This document shows positions 8,615 through 15,009 of a stretch of DNA of 19,223 nt, piece by piece. A program made the translations under genes and the position numbers. This DNA comes from JABHCC01 sp034658635 (GTDB taxonomy: Bacteria; Bacteroidota; Bacteroidia; Bacteroidales; UBA12481). Location of the stretch: assembly GCA_034658635.1 (NCBI GenBank), contig JAYEFL010000039.1, positions 1 through 19,223 on the forward strand, given 5' to 3'. The notes beneath the pieces were generated by a model, which worked only from the letters and a program-made list of their open reading frames with translations, was not told where the DNA came from and searched no databases. Each line of letters starts with the position of its first letter. Position 1 is the first letter of the stretch.

Positions 8615-9538
8615 ATGGACGAAGTTTTTGATGTTATGATTATTGGTGCGGGAGCTGCAGGACTAACTGCAGGTATTTATAGCTCCCGGGCCAAGCACTC
8701 TACTCTGATTCTTAATGAAGGGGCAGTTGGAGGACAATTGATTCTGACTAATGAAATCGCCAACTATCCCGGTGTTGAAACAACCCAAGGATATTCTGTG
8801 GCAAATACCATGAAAAAACAAGCCAAAGAATTTGGCTGTAAGATCAAATCCAATATCCGGATCAAAGATTACAATCTGTCTGGATCTGTCAAAAAAGTTG
8901 TTTTAGACGATGGTCGGGAGTTCTCGGCGAAAACAGTCATTCTGGCTCCGGGCGGAAAACCCAGGCCATTGGGAATTCCAGGTGAAGAAGAATTCAAAGG
9001 TAAAGGCATCTCATACTGTGCAACCTGCGACGGTGATTTTTTTACGGGTAAAGAGATTGCTGTGATAGGTGGTGGAAATTCAGCCCTCGAAGAAGCAGTT
9101 GCTTTAACCAATTATGCAAGCAAGGTTACCATAATTCATCAATTTGATCATTTTCAGGCCTTTGAACATGCCATTCGTGAAGCAGAAGCCAATCCAAAGG
9201 TTGAGTTCATTATGGAAAGTGAATTGAGAGCGTTTGAGGGGGAAGAATCATTAAGGAAAGTAAAAATTGAGCACTTACCTACTGGTAAAAGCAGTGAATT
9301 AACTGTAGATGGAGTCTTTGTTTTTATTGGCTATGTACCCAATACCATAGCACTGAAAGACCTGGTTGCCTTGAATGACAAGCTGGAGATCATTGTTAAT
9401 GACGACAAACAAACCAATATTCCTGGCGTATTTGCAGCTGGAGATTGCATTCCTAAGAAATACAGACAAGTCACTACTGCCGTTGCTGACGGAACCATCG
9501 CCTCACTCAGTGCTTCAGCCTACCTCAGAGGAAACTAA
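8615..9538 (+). CDS. trxB: Thioredoxin reductase-like flavoprotein, altered NADPH motif
   Basis: A 307-residue low-molecular-weight thioredoxin reductase. It has the N-terminal FAD motif GAGAAG (11-16), the redox-active C135-A-T-C138 followed by DGDFF, the second Rossmann motif GGGNSA (152-157), and the C-terminal FAD motif with FAAGDC. These enzymes pass electrons from a reduced cofactor through FAD to the CxxC and then to thioredoxin. The usual HRRxxxR motif that holds the NADPH 2'-phosphate is missing: the position reads H175-Q-F177. The electron donor may thus be NADH or something else. The gene follows the thioredoxin-fold gene by 8 bases and precedes the TDT transporter by 16, so all are likely one transcript. 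The gene symbol denotes family membership, not proven NADPH dependence. Confidence 0.93.
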   Translation: MDEVFDVMIIGAGAAGLTAGIYSSRAKHSTLILNEGAVGGQLILTNEIANYPGVETTQGYSVANTMKKQAKEFGCKIKSNIRIKDYNLSGSVKKVVLDDGREFSAKTVILAPGGKPRPLGIPGEEEFKGKGISYCATCDGDFFTGKEIAVIGGGNSALEEAVALTNYASKVTIIHQFDHFQAFEHAIREAEANPKVEFIMESELRAFEGEESLRKVKIEHLPTGKSSELTVDGVFVFIGYVPNTIALKDLVALNDKLEIIVNDDKQTNIPGVFAAGDCIPKKYRQVTTAVADGTIASLSASAYLRGN

Positions 9539-9554
9539 TAAGTCCACGAAATCA

Positions 9555-10505
9555 ATGAGCGAAAAAATTAAGTATTTTCCAATTACTGCTTTTGCAATAG
9601 TAATGGGATTATCCGGTCTGAGCATAGTGTTCAGCAAGTTTTACCATATGCAGTGGCTCCCAAAAATCATTTTCGACACCCTCCTTTTCTTTTCTTTTGG
9701 ATTGTTTTTGTTAATCACATTTCTATACGGACTGAAAGCAATCAGGTATTTTGATGAAGTCAAAAAGGACTTTAATCACCGGATAAGAATAAATTTCTTT
9801 TCGGCAATTTCGATCTCTTTTTTACTCTTGTCAATTGCCTTTTATGCTTACTGGCCCATCCTTTCCCTCTTATTCTGGTGGCTTGGCCTGATTCTGCATT
9901 CCTTTATGATGCTACACACCATCAGATTCTGGATTCAACATAACTTTGAAATCAAGTTTTTCAACCCTGCATGGTTTATTCCTGTGGTAGGTAATATCCT
10001 GATTCCTGTAGTTGGTGTTGACTTTTTACCAACAGCTGTGTCATTTATCTTTTTTGGTGTTGGATTTTTCTTTTGGATCATCCTTTTCACCATATTTTTG
10101 AACAGGGTAATTTTTCATGATCAGCTCCCTGACAAATTCATCCCCACCCTGTTTATTCTGATCGCTCCTCCGGCTATCGGATTTATTGCTTATATTCGAA
10201 TAACTCAAAGCTGGGATACATTTGCCGTTTTCTTGCTATTCGTGGCCTATTTCTTTGTTGTATTACTTCTCTTTCTGCATAAAAACTTTCACAATCTTCG
10301 CTTCTATATCTCATGGTGGGCTTTTACTTTTCCATTGGATGCAATCACCATTGCTTCAGTTGTGGCTTACCAGATCACACAACAAGCAATATATAAATAC
10401 CTCGCCTTCATTTTCCTGCCAGTCGCCGTTATAACAATCGGAATTGTGTCATGGAAAACTATCCAGAAAATCCGGCTTGGTGAAATATGTATTAACGAAG
10501 ACTAA
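9555..10505 (+). CDS. TDT/SLAC1 family anion transporter (TehA/Ssu1-like)
   Basis: A 316-residue very hydrophobic protein with about ten predicted membrane helices. The spacing and sequence fit the tellurite-resistance/dicarboxylate transporter (TDT) family, which includes E. coli TehA, fungal Mae1 and Ssu1 and plant SLAC1. Recognisable stretches are FFNPAWFIPVVGNILIP and YISWWAFTFPLDAITIA, both conserved family regions. Members move small anions such as malate, sulfite, chloride or nitrate; the substrate here is not determinable. The ATG at 9555 is preferred because the open frame to 9375 lies entirely inside trxB. Position in a thioredoxin/DUF302 operon makes a sulfur- or redox-related anion such as sulfite an attractive guess, but only a guess. 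Confidence 0.85.
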   Translation: MSEKIKYFPITAFAIVMGLSGLSIVFSKFYHMQWLPKIIFDTLLFFSFGLFLLITFLYGLKAIRYFDEVKKDFNHRIRINFFSAISISFLLLSIAFYAYWPILSLLFWWLGLILHSFMMLHTIRFWIQHNFEIKFFNPAWFIPVVGNILIPVVGVDFLPTAVSFIFFGVGFFFWIILFTIFLNRVIFHDQLPDKFIPTLFILIAPPAIGFIAYIRITQSWDTFAVFLLFVAYFFVVLLLFLHKNFHNLRFYISWWAFTFPLDAITIASVVAYQITQQAIYKYLAFIFLPVAVITIGIVSWKTIQKIRLGEICINED

Positions 10506-10520
10506 AACCCTATTGATCAC

Positions 10521-11027
10521 ATGAAAACAAAAATATTAATAACGGTTACCCTTTTCTTTGGAATCCTAATTGGGATTATTTTCTCAGGAATATTTATCAG
10601 TGTTTCTACCGGAGAAATGATTCTTAAAGAAATGAAAAGTCCTTATGACTTTGATAAAACAGTATCTGTATTAAGCACCCGGATAGATGCCAAAGAAGGA
10701 TGGCATGTTACAGCAATCATTGACCAGAATGCTGAGGTACTTGCACACAAATGTGCTGCAATTGGCAATTTCAAGATCGTAAAATATTGTCATGGAGCCT
10801 ACTCTTCAGAAATGCTGATTGATGATTCCAGAAAAAAGATCGGTAACATGATGCCAAAATCATTTGCCGTTTATGAAAAATCTGACGGACAAGTATTCAT
10901 TTCAACAATGAACGGAGCAGTAATGGGAAAACTCTTCGGAGGTGAAATAGAAAGGATTATCGAGGAAGTTTCTCTTGAGATCGAAGACATCCTACGATTT
11001 GTTAATTTTAAATTCACCCTCTTTTAG
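10521..11027 (+). CDS. DUF302 family protein with N-terminal membrane anchor
   Basis: A 168-residue protein. Residues ~5-27 form a membrane segment or uncleaved signal. The remainder fits the DUF302 fold: SPYDFDKTVSVLSTRI, then GWHVTAIIDQ, KIVKYCHG, and MMPKSFAVYE with SDGQVFIS. The domain is of unknown biochemical function and is often found near sulfur-, thioredoxin- or rhodanese-type genes. Cys78 and Cys90 (HKC and YCHG) and Met110/Met111 could be redox or metal sites, but this is speculation. It is the last gene of the thioredoxin run, 15 bases after the TDT transporter. The gap after it (164 bases) holds two perfect palindromes. Confidence 0.8.
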   Translation: MKTKILITVTLFFGILIGIIFSGIFISVSTGEMILKEMKSPYDFDKTVSVLSTRIDAKEGWHVTAIIDQNAEVLAHKCAAIGNFKIVKYCHGAYSSEMLIDDSRKKIGNMMPKSFAVYEKSDGQVFISTMNGAVMGKLFGGEIERIIEEVSLEIEDILRFVNFKFTLF

Positions 11028-11191
11028 ACAATATTGTAGTTATTCATGCAATAAGTTATTGCTCAGACTATATAATCAGTATGCCTTTTTTTGTAAGAGT
11101 GGCAGGGATTTAAACCTCAGCTTGAAGAATCAATCAGAATTTACTATTTTGCTTTCGTAAAATTCGCCCGGATAACATCTTACAACATCTT
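11028..11191. other. Intergenic region with two palindromes upstream of the DUF1538 operon
   Basis: No gene is seen in these 164 bases. ACAATATTGT (11028-11037) is a perfect 10-base palindrome directly after the DUF302 stop. GCAATAAGTTATTGC (11048-11062) is a perfect inverted repeat around one central base. A T-run at 11085-11092 is too far from the latter for a classical intrinsic terminator. AACATCTTA occurs twice (11174-11182 and 11184-11192), the second copy touching the next ATG. A -7-like CTATTTTG at 11144-11151 is imperfect. The palindromes could be operator or weak termination sites. Confidence 0.4.
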
Positions 11192-11935
11192 ATGAGGTAT
11201 TACCATCGGTTTCTGTCAATTGCAAAAAAACTAAGAGAAGCCTTTGTTGATCTTGCCCCCATCATTATTGTTGTAGTTTTCTTTCAGAGTGTAGTTATTC
11301 GGCAACCATTTCCTGAAATTGGAGAGGTAATTTTCGGAATTATATTTGTCATTGCCGGATTGATGCTGTTTGTGGAGGGCTTGAAGATGGGTCTTTTTCC
11401 CATTGGGGAAGCAATGGCATATGCTCTTGCTAAGAAGGGTAGTCTTCTTTGGCTGATGATTTTTGCCTTTGCCCTTGGTTTTTCAACAACCATTGCCGAA
11501 CCAGCCTTAATTGCGGTAGCAAAAGAGGCATCTATAATATCTTCAAGTGCCGGATTAATTGAAAATGACCCAAAAGTTATTAACTCCTACGCCATGGGCT
11601 TACGTTTGTGTGTTGCTTTCTCAGTTGGTCTAGCCATAATGATTGGTGTTTTGCGTATTCTAAAGGGCTGGCCCTTATACTTTTTAATTATTGGTGGTTA
11701 TGTACTGGTTATGCTGATGACCACCATAGCTCCCAAGGAAATAATTGGATTAGCATATGATGCAGGAGGAGTTACCACTTCAACAATAACAGTACCCTTG
11801 GTTACGGCCCTGGGAGTAGGTCTTGCTAATGTGATTAAAGGACGTAGTGCCTTGCTGGATGGTTTTGGACTGATTGCCTTTGCTTCACTTCTACCAATGA
11901 TTTTTGTGATGGCATATGGTTTGTTCTGGTTTTAA
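11192..11935 (+). CDS. DUF1538 membrane protein, subunit A
   Basis: A 247-residue integral membrane protein with about six to seven hydrophobic segments. Two signature segments of the DUF1538 family are clear: GFSTTIAEPALIAVA (96-110) and YDAGGVTTSTITVP (189-202). Both are rich in Gly, Ser and Thr and lie between helices, as re-entrant substrate loops of secondary transporters do. The neighbouring gene encodes a paralogue with the same motifs, so the two likely form a heteromer; in other species two DUF1538 domains are often fused. The family has no established substrate. P-II and CBS genes follow on the same strand. The ATG at 11192 is accepted because the N-terminus has the same layout as the paralogue. 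Confidence 0.85.
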   Translation: MRYYHRFLSIAKKLREAFVDLAPIIIVVVFFQSVVIRQPFPEIGEVIFGIIFVIAGLMLFVEGLKMGLFPIGEAMAYALAKKGSLLWLMIFAFALGFSTTIAEPALIAVAKEASIISSSAGLIENDPKVINSYAMGLRLCVAFSVGLAIMIGVLRILKGWPLYFLIIGGYVLVMLMTTIAPKEIIGLAYDAGGVTTSTITVPLVTALGVGLANVIKGRSALLDGFGLIAFASLLPMIFVMAYGLFWF

Positions 11936-11950
11936 TAATTGACGGCAGAT

Positions 11951-12739
11951 ATGATTGAATATTTGACTGATTTTTTGGTGATCCTTTTAAATACGCTAAG
12001 AGACGTTGTACCTATCGTATTGTTGATCATCTTTTTTCAAATTGTCGTATTAAAACAAGCCATACCCCATTTAAAAAGAGTTGTTCTCGGAGGTTTTTAT
12101 GTTGTAATCGGACTAGCATTATTCCTAATGGGATTGGAAAAAGCCTTGTTCCCTGTGGGGAAAATTATGGCTTCTCAATTGTCAGATCCTGAATTTATTG
12201 GTGCTTCAGGAACAGAACTTGTAAAATGGTGGAATTATTACTGGATCTACATTTTTGCAGCATTAATTGGCTTTGCCACCACCATTGCAGAACCCTCACT
12301 GATTGCGGTTGCCTTAAAAGCCAACGAAGTTTCTGCAGGCACAATTAGCTCATGGGGTCTGCGTGTTACTGTGGCTATTGGAGTAGCCCTTGCTTTAGCT
12401 TTGGGAACATTTCGGATTGTTACCGGAACACCCTTGCATATTTATATCATGGTTGGCTATATGCTTGTGATCGTTCAAACCATTTTCACTCCCAGGAAAC
12501 TGATAGCCTTAGCCTATGATTCAGGAGGAGTAACTACATCTACCGTAACTGTACCTATAGTAGCAGCTCTGGGATTAGGACTATCCAGTGCCGTGCCAGG
12601 CAGAAATCCTGCCATTGACGGATTCGGGCTCATAGCATTTGCCAGCCTGTTTCCAATAATAACAGTTTTAGGATATGCTCAATTTATGGAAATAAAATCT
12701 AGATTGTCAAAAATTAAACCAAAGAATAATGCAATTTAA
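11951..12739 (+). CDS. DUF1538 membrane protein, subunit B
   Basis: A 262-residue paralogue of the upstream gene. GFATTIAEPSLIAVA (107-121) and YDSGGVTTSTVTVP (189-202) repeat the DUF1538 signature almost unchanged, and GFGLIAFASL near the C-terminus is identical in both proteins. Relative to subunit A it has extra residues before the first motif (EFIGASGTELVKWW region) and a basic C-terminal tail (SRLSKIKPKNN) that could contact a cytoplasmic regulator. A TTG at 11939 would add four residues, but the ATG at 11951 is more likely. The last 11 bases overlap the P-II-like gene, pointing to translational coupling. Transport function is inferred from topology and context only. Confidence 0.85.
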   Translation: MIEYLTDFLVILLNTLRDVVPIVLLIIFFQIVVLKQAIPHLKRVVLGGFYVVIGLALFLMGLEKALFPVGKIMASQLSDPEFIGASGTELVKWWNYYWIYIFAALIGFATTIAEPSLIAVALKANEVSAGTISSWGLRVTVAIGVALALALGTFRIVTGTPLHIYIMVGYMLVIVQTIFTPRKLIALAYDSGGVTTSTVTVPIVAALGLGLSSAVPGRNPAIDGFGLIAFASLFPIITVLGYAQFMEIKSRLSKIKPKNNAI

Positions 12740-13076
12740 ACTTATTATGGCCTTCGTTAAACCAAGCATCACTGATCAGGTAGTGGATGCTATGAAGTGT
12801 GAAGGAGCCACAGGCGCTACGATTATTCCTGCCAGAGGTACAGGAATACACGAAGCAAAGTCCTTCTTTGGACTCAGGATTGAGGAACAAACTGATATAA
12901 TCGTGTTTCTGGTGGAGGAACATGTGATAGAAAAACTACTGGAAGTTATAAAAACGGCAGGTGATTTTGACAACCCTGGTACGGGCATCGCTTTTGTCTT
13001 ACCTATTGAACATGTTTGTGGACTTGAAAGCCAAATGAAAACATTCAAGGATCAGGCCCGGGATAAGTATTTTTAA
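12729..13076 (+). CDS. P-II family signal-transduction protein (non-GlnB type)
   Basis: A 115-residue protein with the P-II ferredoxin-like fold. It starts FKLIMAFVKPS, like the first strand of GlnB/GlnK, and contains GTGIHEAKSFFG before a T-loop-equivalent region and PGTGIAFVLPIEHV in the B-loop/last-strand region. The classical T-loop with the uridylylated tyrosine (YRGAEY) is missing, since GLRIEEQTDIIVFLVEE follows directly, so it is not an ordinary nitrogen-regulatory GlnB/GlnK. P-II proteins are trimers that bind ATP/ADP or other nucleotides and often plug partner transporters. The gene overlaps DUF1538 subunit B by 11 bases, so the membrane pair is its likely target. The start at 12729 is preferred to the ATG at 12747, which would remove the first beta strand. 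Confidence 0.87.
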   Translation: MQFKLIMAFVKPSITDQVVDAMKCEGATGATIIPARGTGIHEAKSFFGLRIEEQTDIIVFLVEEHVIEKLLEVIKTAGDFDNPGTGIAFVLPIEHVCGLESQMKTFKDQARDKYF

Positions 13077-13091
13077 CCAAAACTCAGTAAA

Positions 13092-13493
13092 ATGATATAT
13101 AAAAGAAGTTATCAAAGTGCCAAAGAGGTCATGACAATTAAAGTGGTATTTATTGATGGAATGGCAACTGCCAAGGAGGCTGTTGAGATTATGCGTCATG
13201 AAAAAGTTGAAGCCTTAATCGTAAAAAAGCGTAAACCCTTAGATGCTTATGGTTTTATTGGAATATATGACTTAATTAAGGGTGTTATTATTCCTGATAA
13301 AACCTCAGAAGAAGTTAATGTTTATGAGATAATGACAAAACCTGCAATCAGCATACCGGCAGATATGGATGTAATCTATGTGGCCAGATTGCTGATACAA
13401 GTGGGTTTACGAGTTGCCCCGGTTGAGGAAAATGGCGAGTATATCGGCATGGTTTCCCTTTCTGATATAATTCTGCATAACATGCTTTTCTAA
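13092..13493 (+). CDS. CBS-domain pair protein
   Basis: A 133-residue stand-alone Bateman module made of two CBS domains, about residues 8-67 and 77-131. KEVMT (11-15) and YEIMTKP (78-84) are the typical domain starts, and GFIGIYDLIKG and YIGMVSLSDII are the typical strand-helix ends. Such modules bind AMP, ATP, SAM or similar adenosine ligands and regulate transporters or enzymes. No other domain is attached. It lies 15 bases after the P-II-like gene, so a joint role in adenylate-dependent control of the DUF1538 pair is a reasonable inference. It is probably cytoplasmic. Confidence 0.9.
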   Translation: MIYKRSYQSAKEVMTIKVVFIDGMATAKEAVEIMRHEKVEALIVKKRKPLDAYGFIGIYDLIKGVIIPDKTSEEVNVYEIMTKPAISIPADMDVIYVARLLIQVGLRVAPVEENGEYIGMVSLSDIILHNMLF

Positions 13494-13516
13494 TCATTTA
13501 CAATTAGCCTTAGAAT

Positions 13517-14770
13517 ATGAAAAGACTGGGATTCATATCTTTCACATTGATCACTTTTCTAATATCCTCTTTTTCGGGTGCACAAAACAATAATTCATGG
13601 ACGGATTACCGTGGGCCTTCAATTGATGGACATAGCAGCGCAAAAAACGTACCTATTCTTTGGAATGATTCAACGAACATTGATTGGAAAACGGAAATCC
13701 CTGGTACAGGCTGGTCATCCCCAGTGATTTTAGACAGTCAGATTTGGATTACTTCAGCCCTCGATAAAGGGCACTCTTTATGGGCCTGTTGTTTAGATCT
13801 TGAATCTGGTGATATGATTCACCAGATTGAACTGTTCTTTCAAGATAGCACCCAGGAATCTCACCCTCTGAACAGCTTTGCCTCCCCCACTCCGGCCATT
13901 GAGAAAGATAGGGTGTATGTCCATTTTGGAGCCTATGGAACAGCCTGCATAAATAGCCTAAACGGACAAATACTATGGGAGCGCAGAGACATTTTATGTG
14001 AACATGAAGTGGGACCGGGCTCCTCTCCTGTCCTTTACCGAAACTTACTCATCTTTAATATGGATGGTGTTGATGTTCAATACATCATTGCACTGGATAA
14101 AAAGACGGGAAAAACTGTATGGAAAACATATAGGGGCTTAGATCTTTCAGAAAAAAGAGTCGATGAGAAAAAGGCCTTTTATACTCCAATAATATCAAAA
14201 ATAGACGGTGATGATCAATTAATAAGCCCCGGACCGCATGCAGTGATGGGGTATAATCCACTGGATGGAAAACAGATATGGATGGTAAAATACCGAGGGT
14301 TTTCAGGGTCTTCAAGACCACTGATTTCTAAAAATACTCTTTATGTTAATACCGGATTCGGGTTCTCATCCATCGTAGCAATAACACTGGGAGGAAGAGG
14401 CGATCTCACAGAGACCAGTATTATTTGGGAAAATCGAAAAAGCATGCAGGCCCGTTCCAGTCCGCTCATCATCGATAATCTGTACTACATGATTAATACC
14501 GGCGGACAGGCAAAATGCATCAATCCTGCCACTGGAGAAGTTATTTGGACTGAAAGAGTTGGCAGGCATACTTCGGCATCTCCTGTTTATGCTGAAGGCA
14601 AAATTTTTACATTCGACGAAGAAGGATTGTGCACAATTTTCAAACCGGGGAAAGTATTTAAAAAGGTAGCAGAAAACCAACTCCCAGATGGTTGCATGGC
14701 GTCCCCTGCACTTATTGATAATGCTTTGATTATTCGAACCAAGAAATTTCTTTATCGCTTGGAGAACTGA
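13517..14770 (+). CDS. Exported PQQ-type beta-propeller protein
   Basis: A 417-residue protein with a signal peptide (about 1-22, ending FSGAQ). The mature part opens with WTDYRGPSIDG, the start seen in many PQQ-like beta-propeller proteins of the outer-membrane-assembly/quinoprotein type. Repeated blade motifs appear as GQILWER, GKTVWKT, GKQIWMV and GEVIWTE, each the AxDxxTGxxxW-type blade end, plus ASPALIDN-like segments. No enzyme catalytic or haem (CxxCH) motif and no T9SS tail is seen, so it is probably a periplasmic binding or scaffold protein. It starts 23 bases after the CBS gene on the same strand and may be read through from that operon, but a functional link is unproven. A GC-rich hairpin follows the stop by 8 bases. 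Confidence 0.87.
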   Translation: MKRLGFISFTLITFLISSFSGAQNNNSWTDYRGPSIDGHSSAKNVPILWNDSTNIDWKTEIPGTGWSSPVILDSQIWITSALDKGHSLWACCLDLESGDMIHQIELFFQDSTQESHPLNSFASPTPAIEKDRVYVHFGAYGTACINSLNGQILWERRDILCEHEVGPGSSPVLYRNLLIFNMDGVDVQYIIALDKKTGKTVWKTYRGLDLSEKRVDEKKAFYTPIISKIDGDDQLISPGPHAVMGYNPLDGKQIWMVKYRGFSGSSRPLISKNTLYVNTGFGFSSIVAITLGGRGDLTETSIIWENRKSMQARSSPLIIDNLYYMINTGGQAKCINPATGEVIWTERVGRHTSASPVYAEGKIFTFDEEGLCTIFKPGKVFKKVAENQLPDGCMASPALIDNALIIRTKKFLYRLEN

Positions 14771-14778
14771 GGAACAAG

Positions 14779-14811
14779 GCAGGCGGGAACCTCCACCAGG
14801 TCCCCGCCTGC
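14779..14811. repeat. GC-rich hairpin after the PQQ-propeller gene
   Basis: GCAGGCGGG (14779-14787) pairs with CCCGCCTGC (14803-14811), and ACCT (14789-14792) pairs with AGGT (14798-14801) around the loop CCACC, with one mismatch between the two stems. This 13-pair hairpin begins 8 bases after the stop codon at 14770 and may help end transcription or stabilise mRNA. It shares bases with the next palindrome, so the two structures exclude each other. Confidence 0.65.
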
Positions 14812-14818
14812 GCGGGGA
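14801..14818 (+). repeat. Palindromic repeat, copy 1
   Basis: TCCCCGC, loop CTGC, GCGGGGA: a perfect 7-base stem followed by TGAC. It is the reverse orientation of the similar palindrome at 14932-14951 (core GCGCAGGC in that copy). The family resembles dispersed CCCGCNNNNGCGGG intergenic palindromes found in many bacteria. The base composition is far more GC-rich than the genes around it. Confidence 0.75.
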
Positions 14819-14852
14819 TGACACCATGAGAAGTTCTGACGTTGTTGGTGTT

Positions 14853-14878
14853 AGCGCATTTTTGGAGATTTTATATGT
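14853..14878 (+). repeat. Imperfect direct repeat, left copy
   Basis: AGCGCATTTTTGGAGATTTT followed by ATATGT resembles the segment at 14980-15002 in the same orientation. Both lie about 30 bases after a GC-rich palindrome, so palindrome plus downstream segment looks like a unit duplicated with a period near 130 bases. Confidence 0.5.
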
Positions 14879-14931
14879 AATTGAAAAGGTGCCATACCAA
14901 TGCTTCGAAACTTAAGTCAGAGAACGTAGTC

Positions 14932-14951
14932 ATTCCCGCGCAGGCGGGAAT
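14932..14951 (-). repeat. Palindromic repeat, copy 2
   Basis: ATTCCCGC, loop GCAG, GCGGGAAT: a perfect 8-base stem preceded by GTC. With GTCAT to its left it mirrors copy 1, which carries ATGAC on its right. The two palindromes thus face each other across about 110 bases between two convergent genes. Confidence 0.75.
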
Positions 14952-14979
14952 CGCGTTGGGTATTGCAGCTGTCTGCAAG

Positions 14980-15002
14980 AGCGCATATTTGGACCTATAT
15001 GT
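14980..15002 (+). repeat. Imperfect direct repeat, right copy
   Basis: AGCGCATATTTGGACCTATA followed by TGT is the partner of 14853-14878, with shared AGCGCAT, TTTGGA and TATATGT and a short deletion. It ends 7 bases from the stop codon of the minus-strand carboxypeptidase gene. Confidence 0.5.
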
Positions 15003-15009
15003 CTTAGAT

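Noticed and set aside
9375..9554. Upstream extension of the TDT transporter frame
   Set aside because: It lies entirely inside trxB, and the ATG at 9555 starts a normal TDT protein.
11048..11092. Intrinsic terminator after the DUF302 gene
   Set aside because: The AT-rich hairpin is weak and its T-run is more than 20 bases away.
14366..14827. A minus-strand frame of 153 codons covering the end of the PQQ gene and the repeat region
   Set aside because: It starts inside GC-rich palindromic DNA and is antisense to a conserved beta-propeller; its translation resembles no known protein.
14779..15002. CRISPR array
   Set aside because: Only two to three degenerate palindromes in opposite orientations, with no regular spacers and no cas genes nearby.
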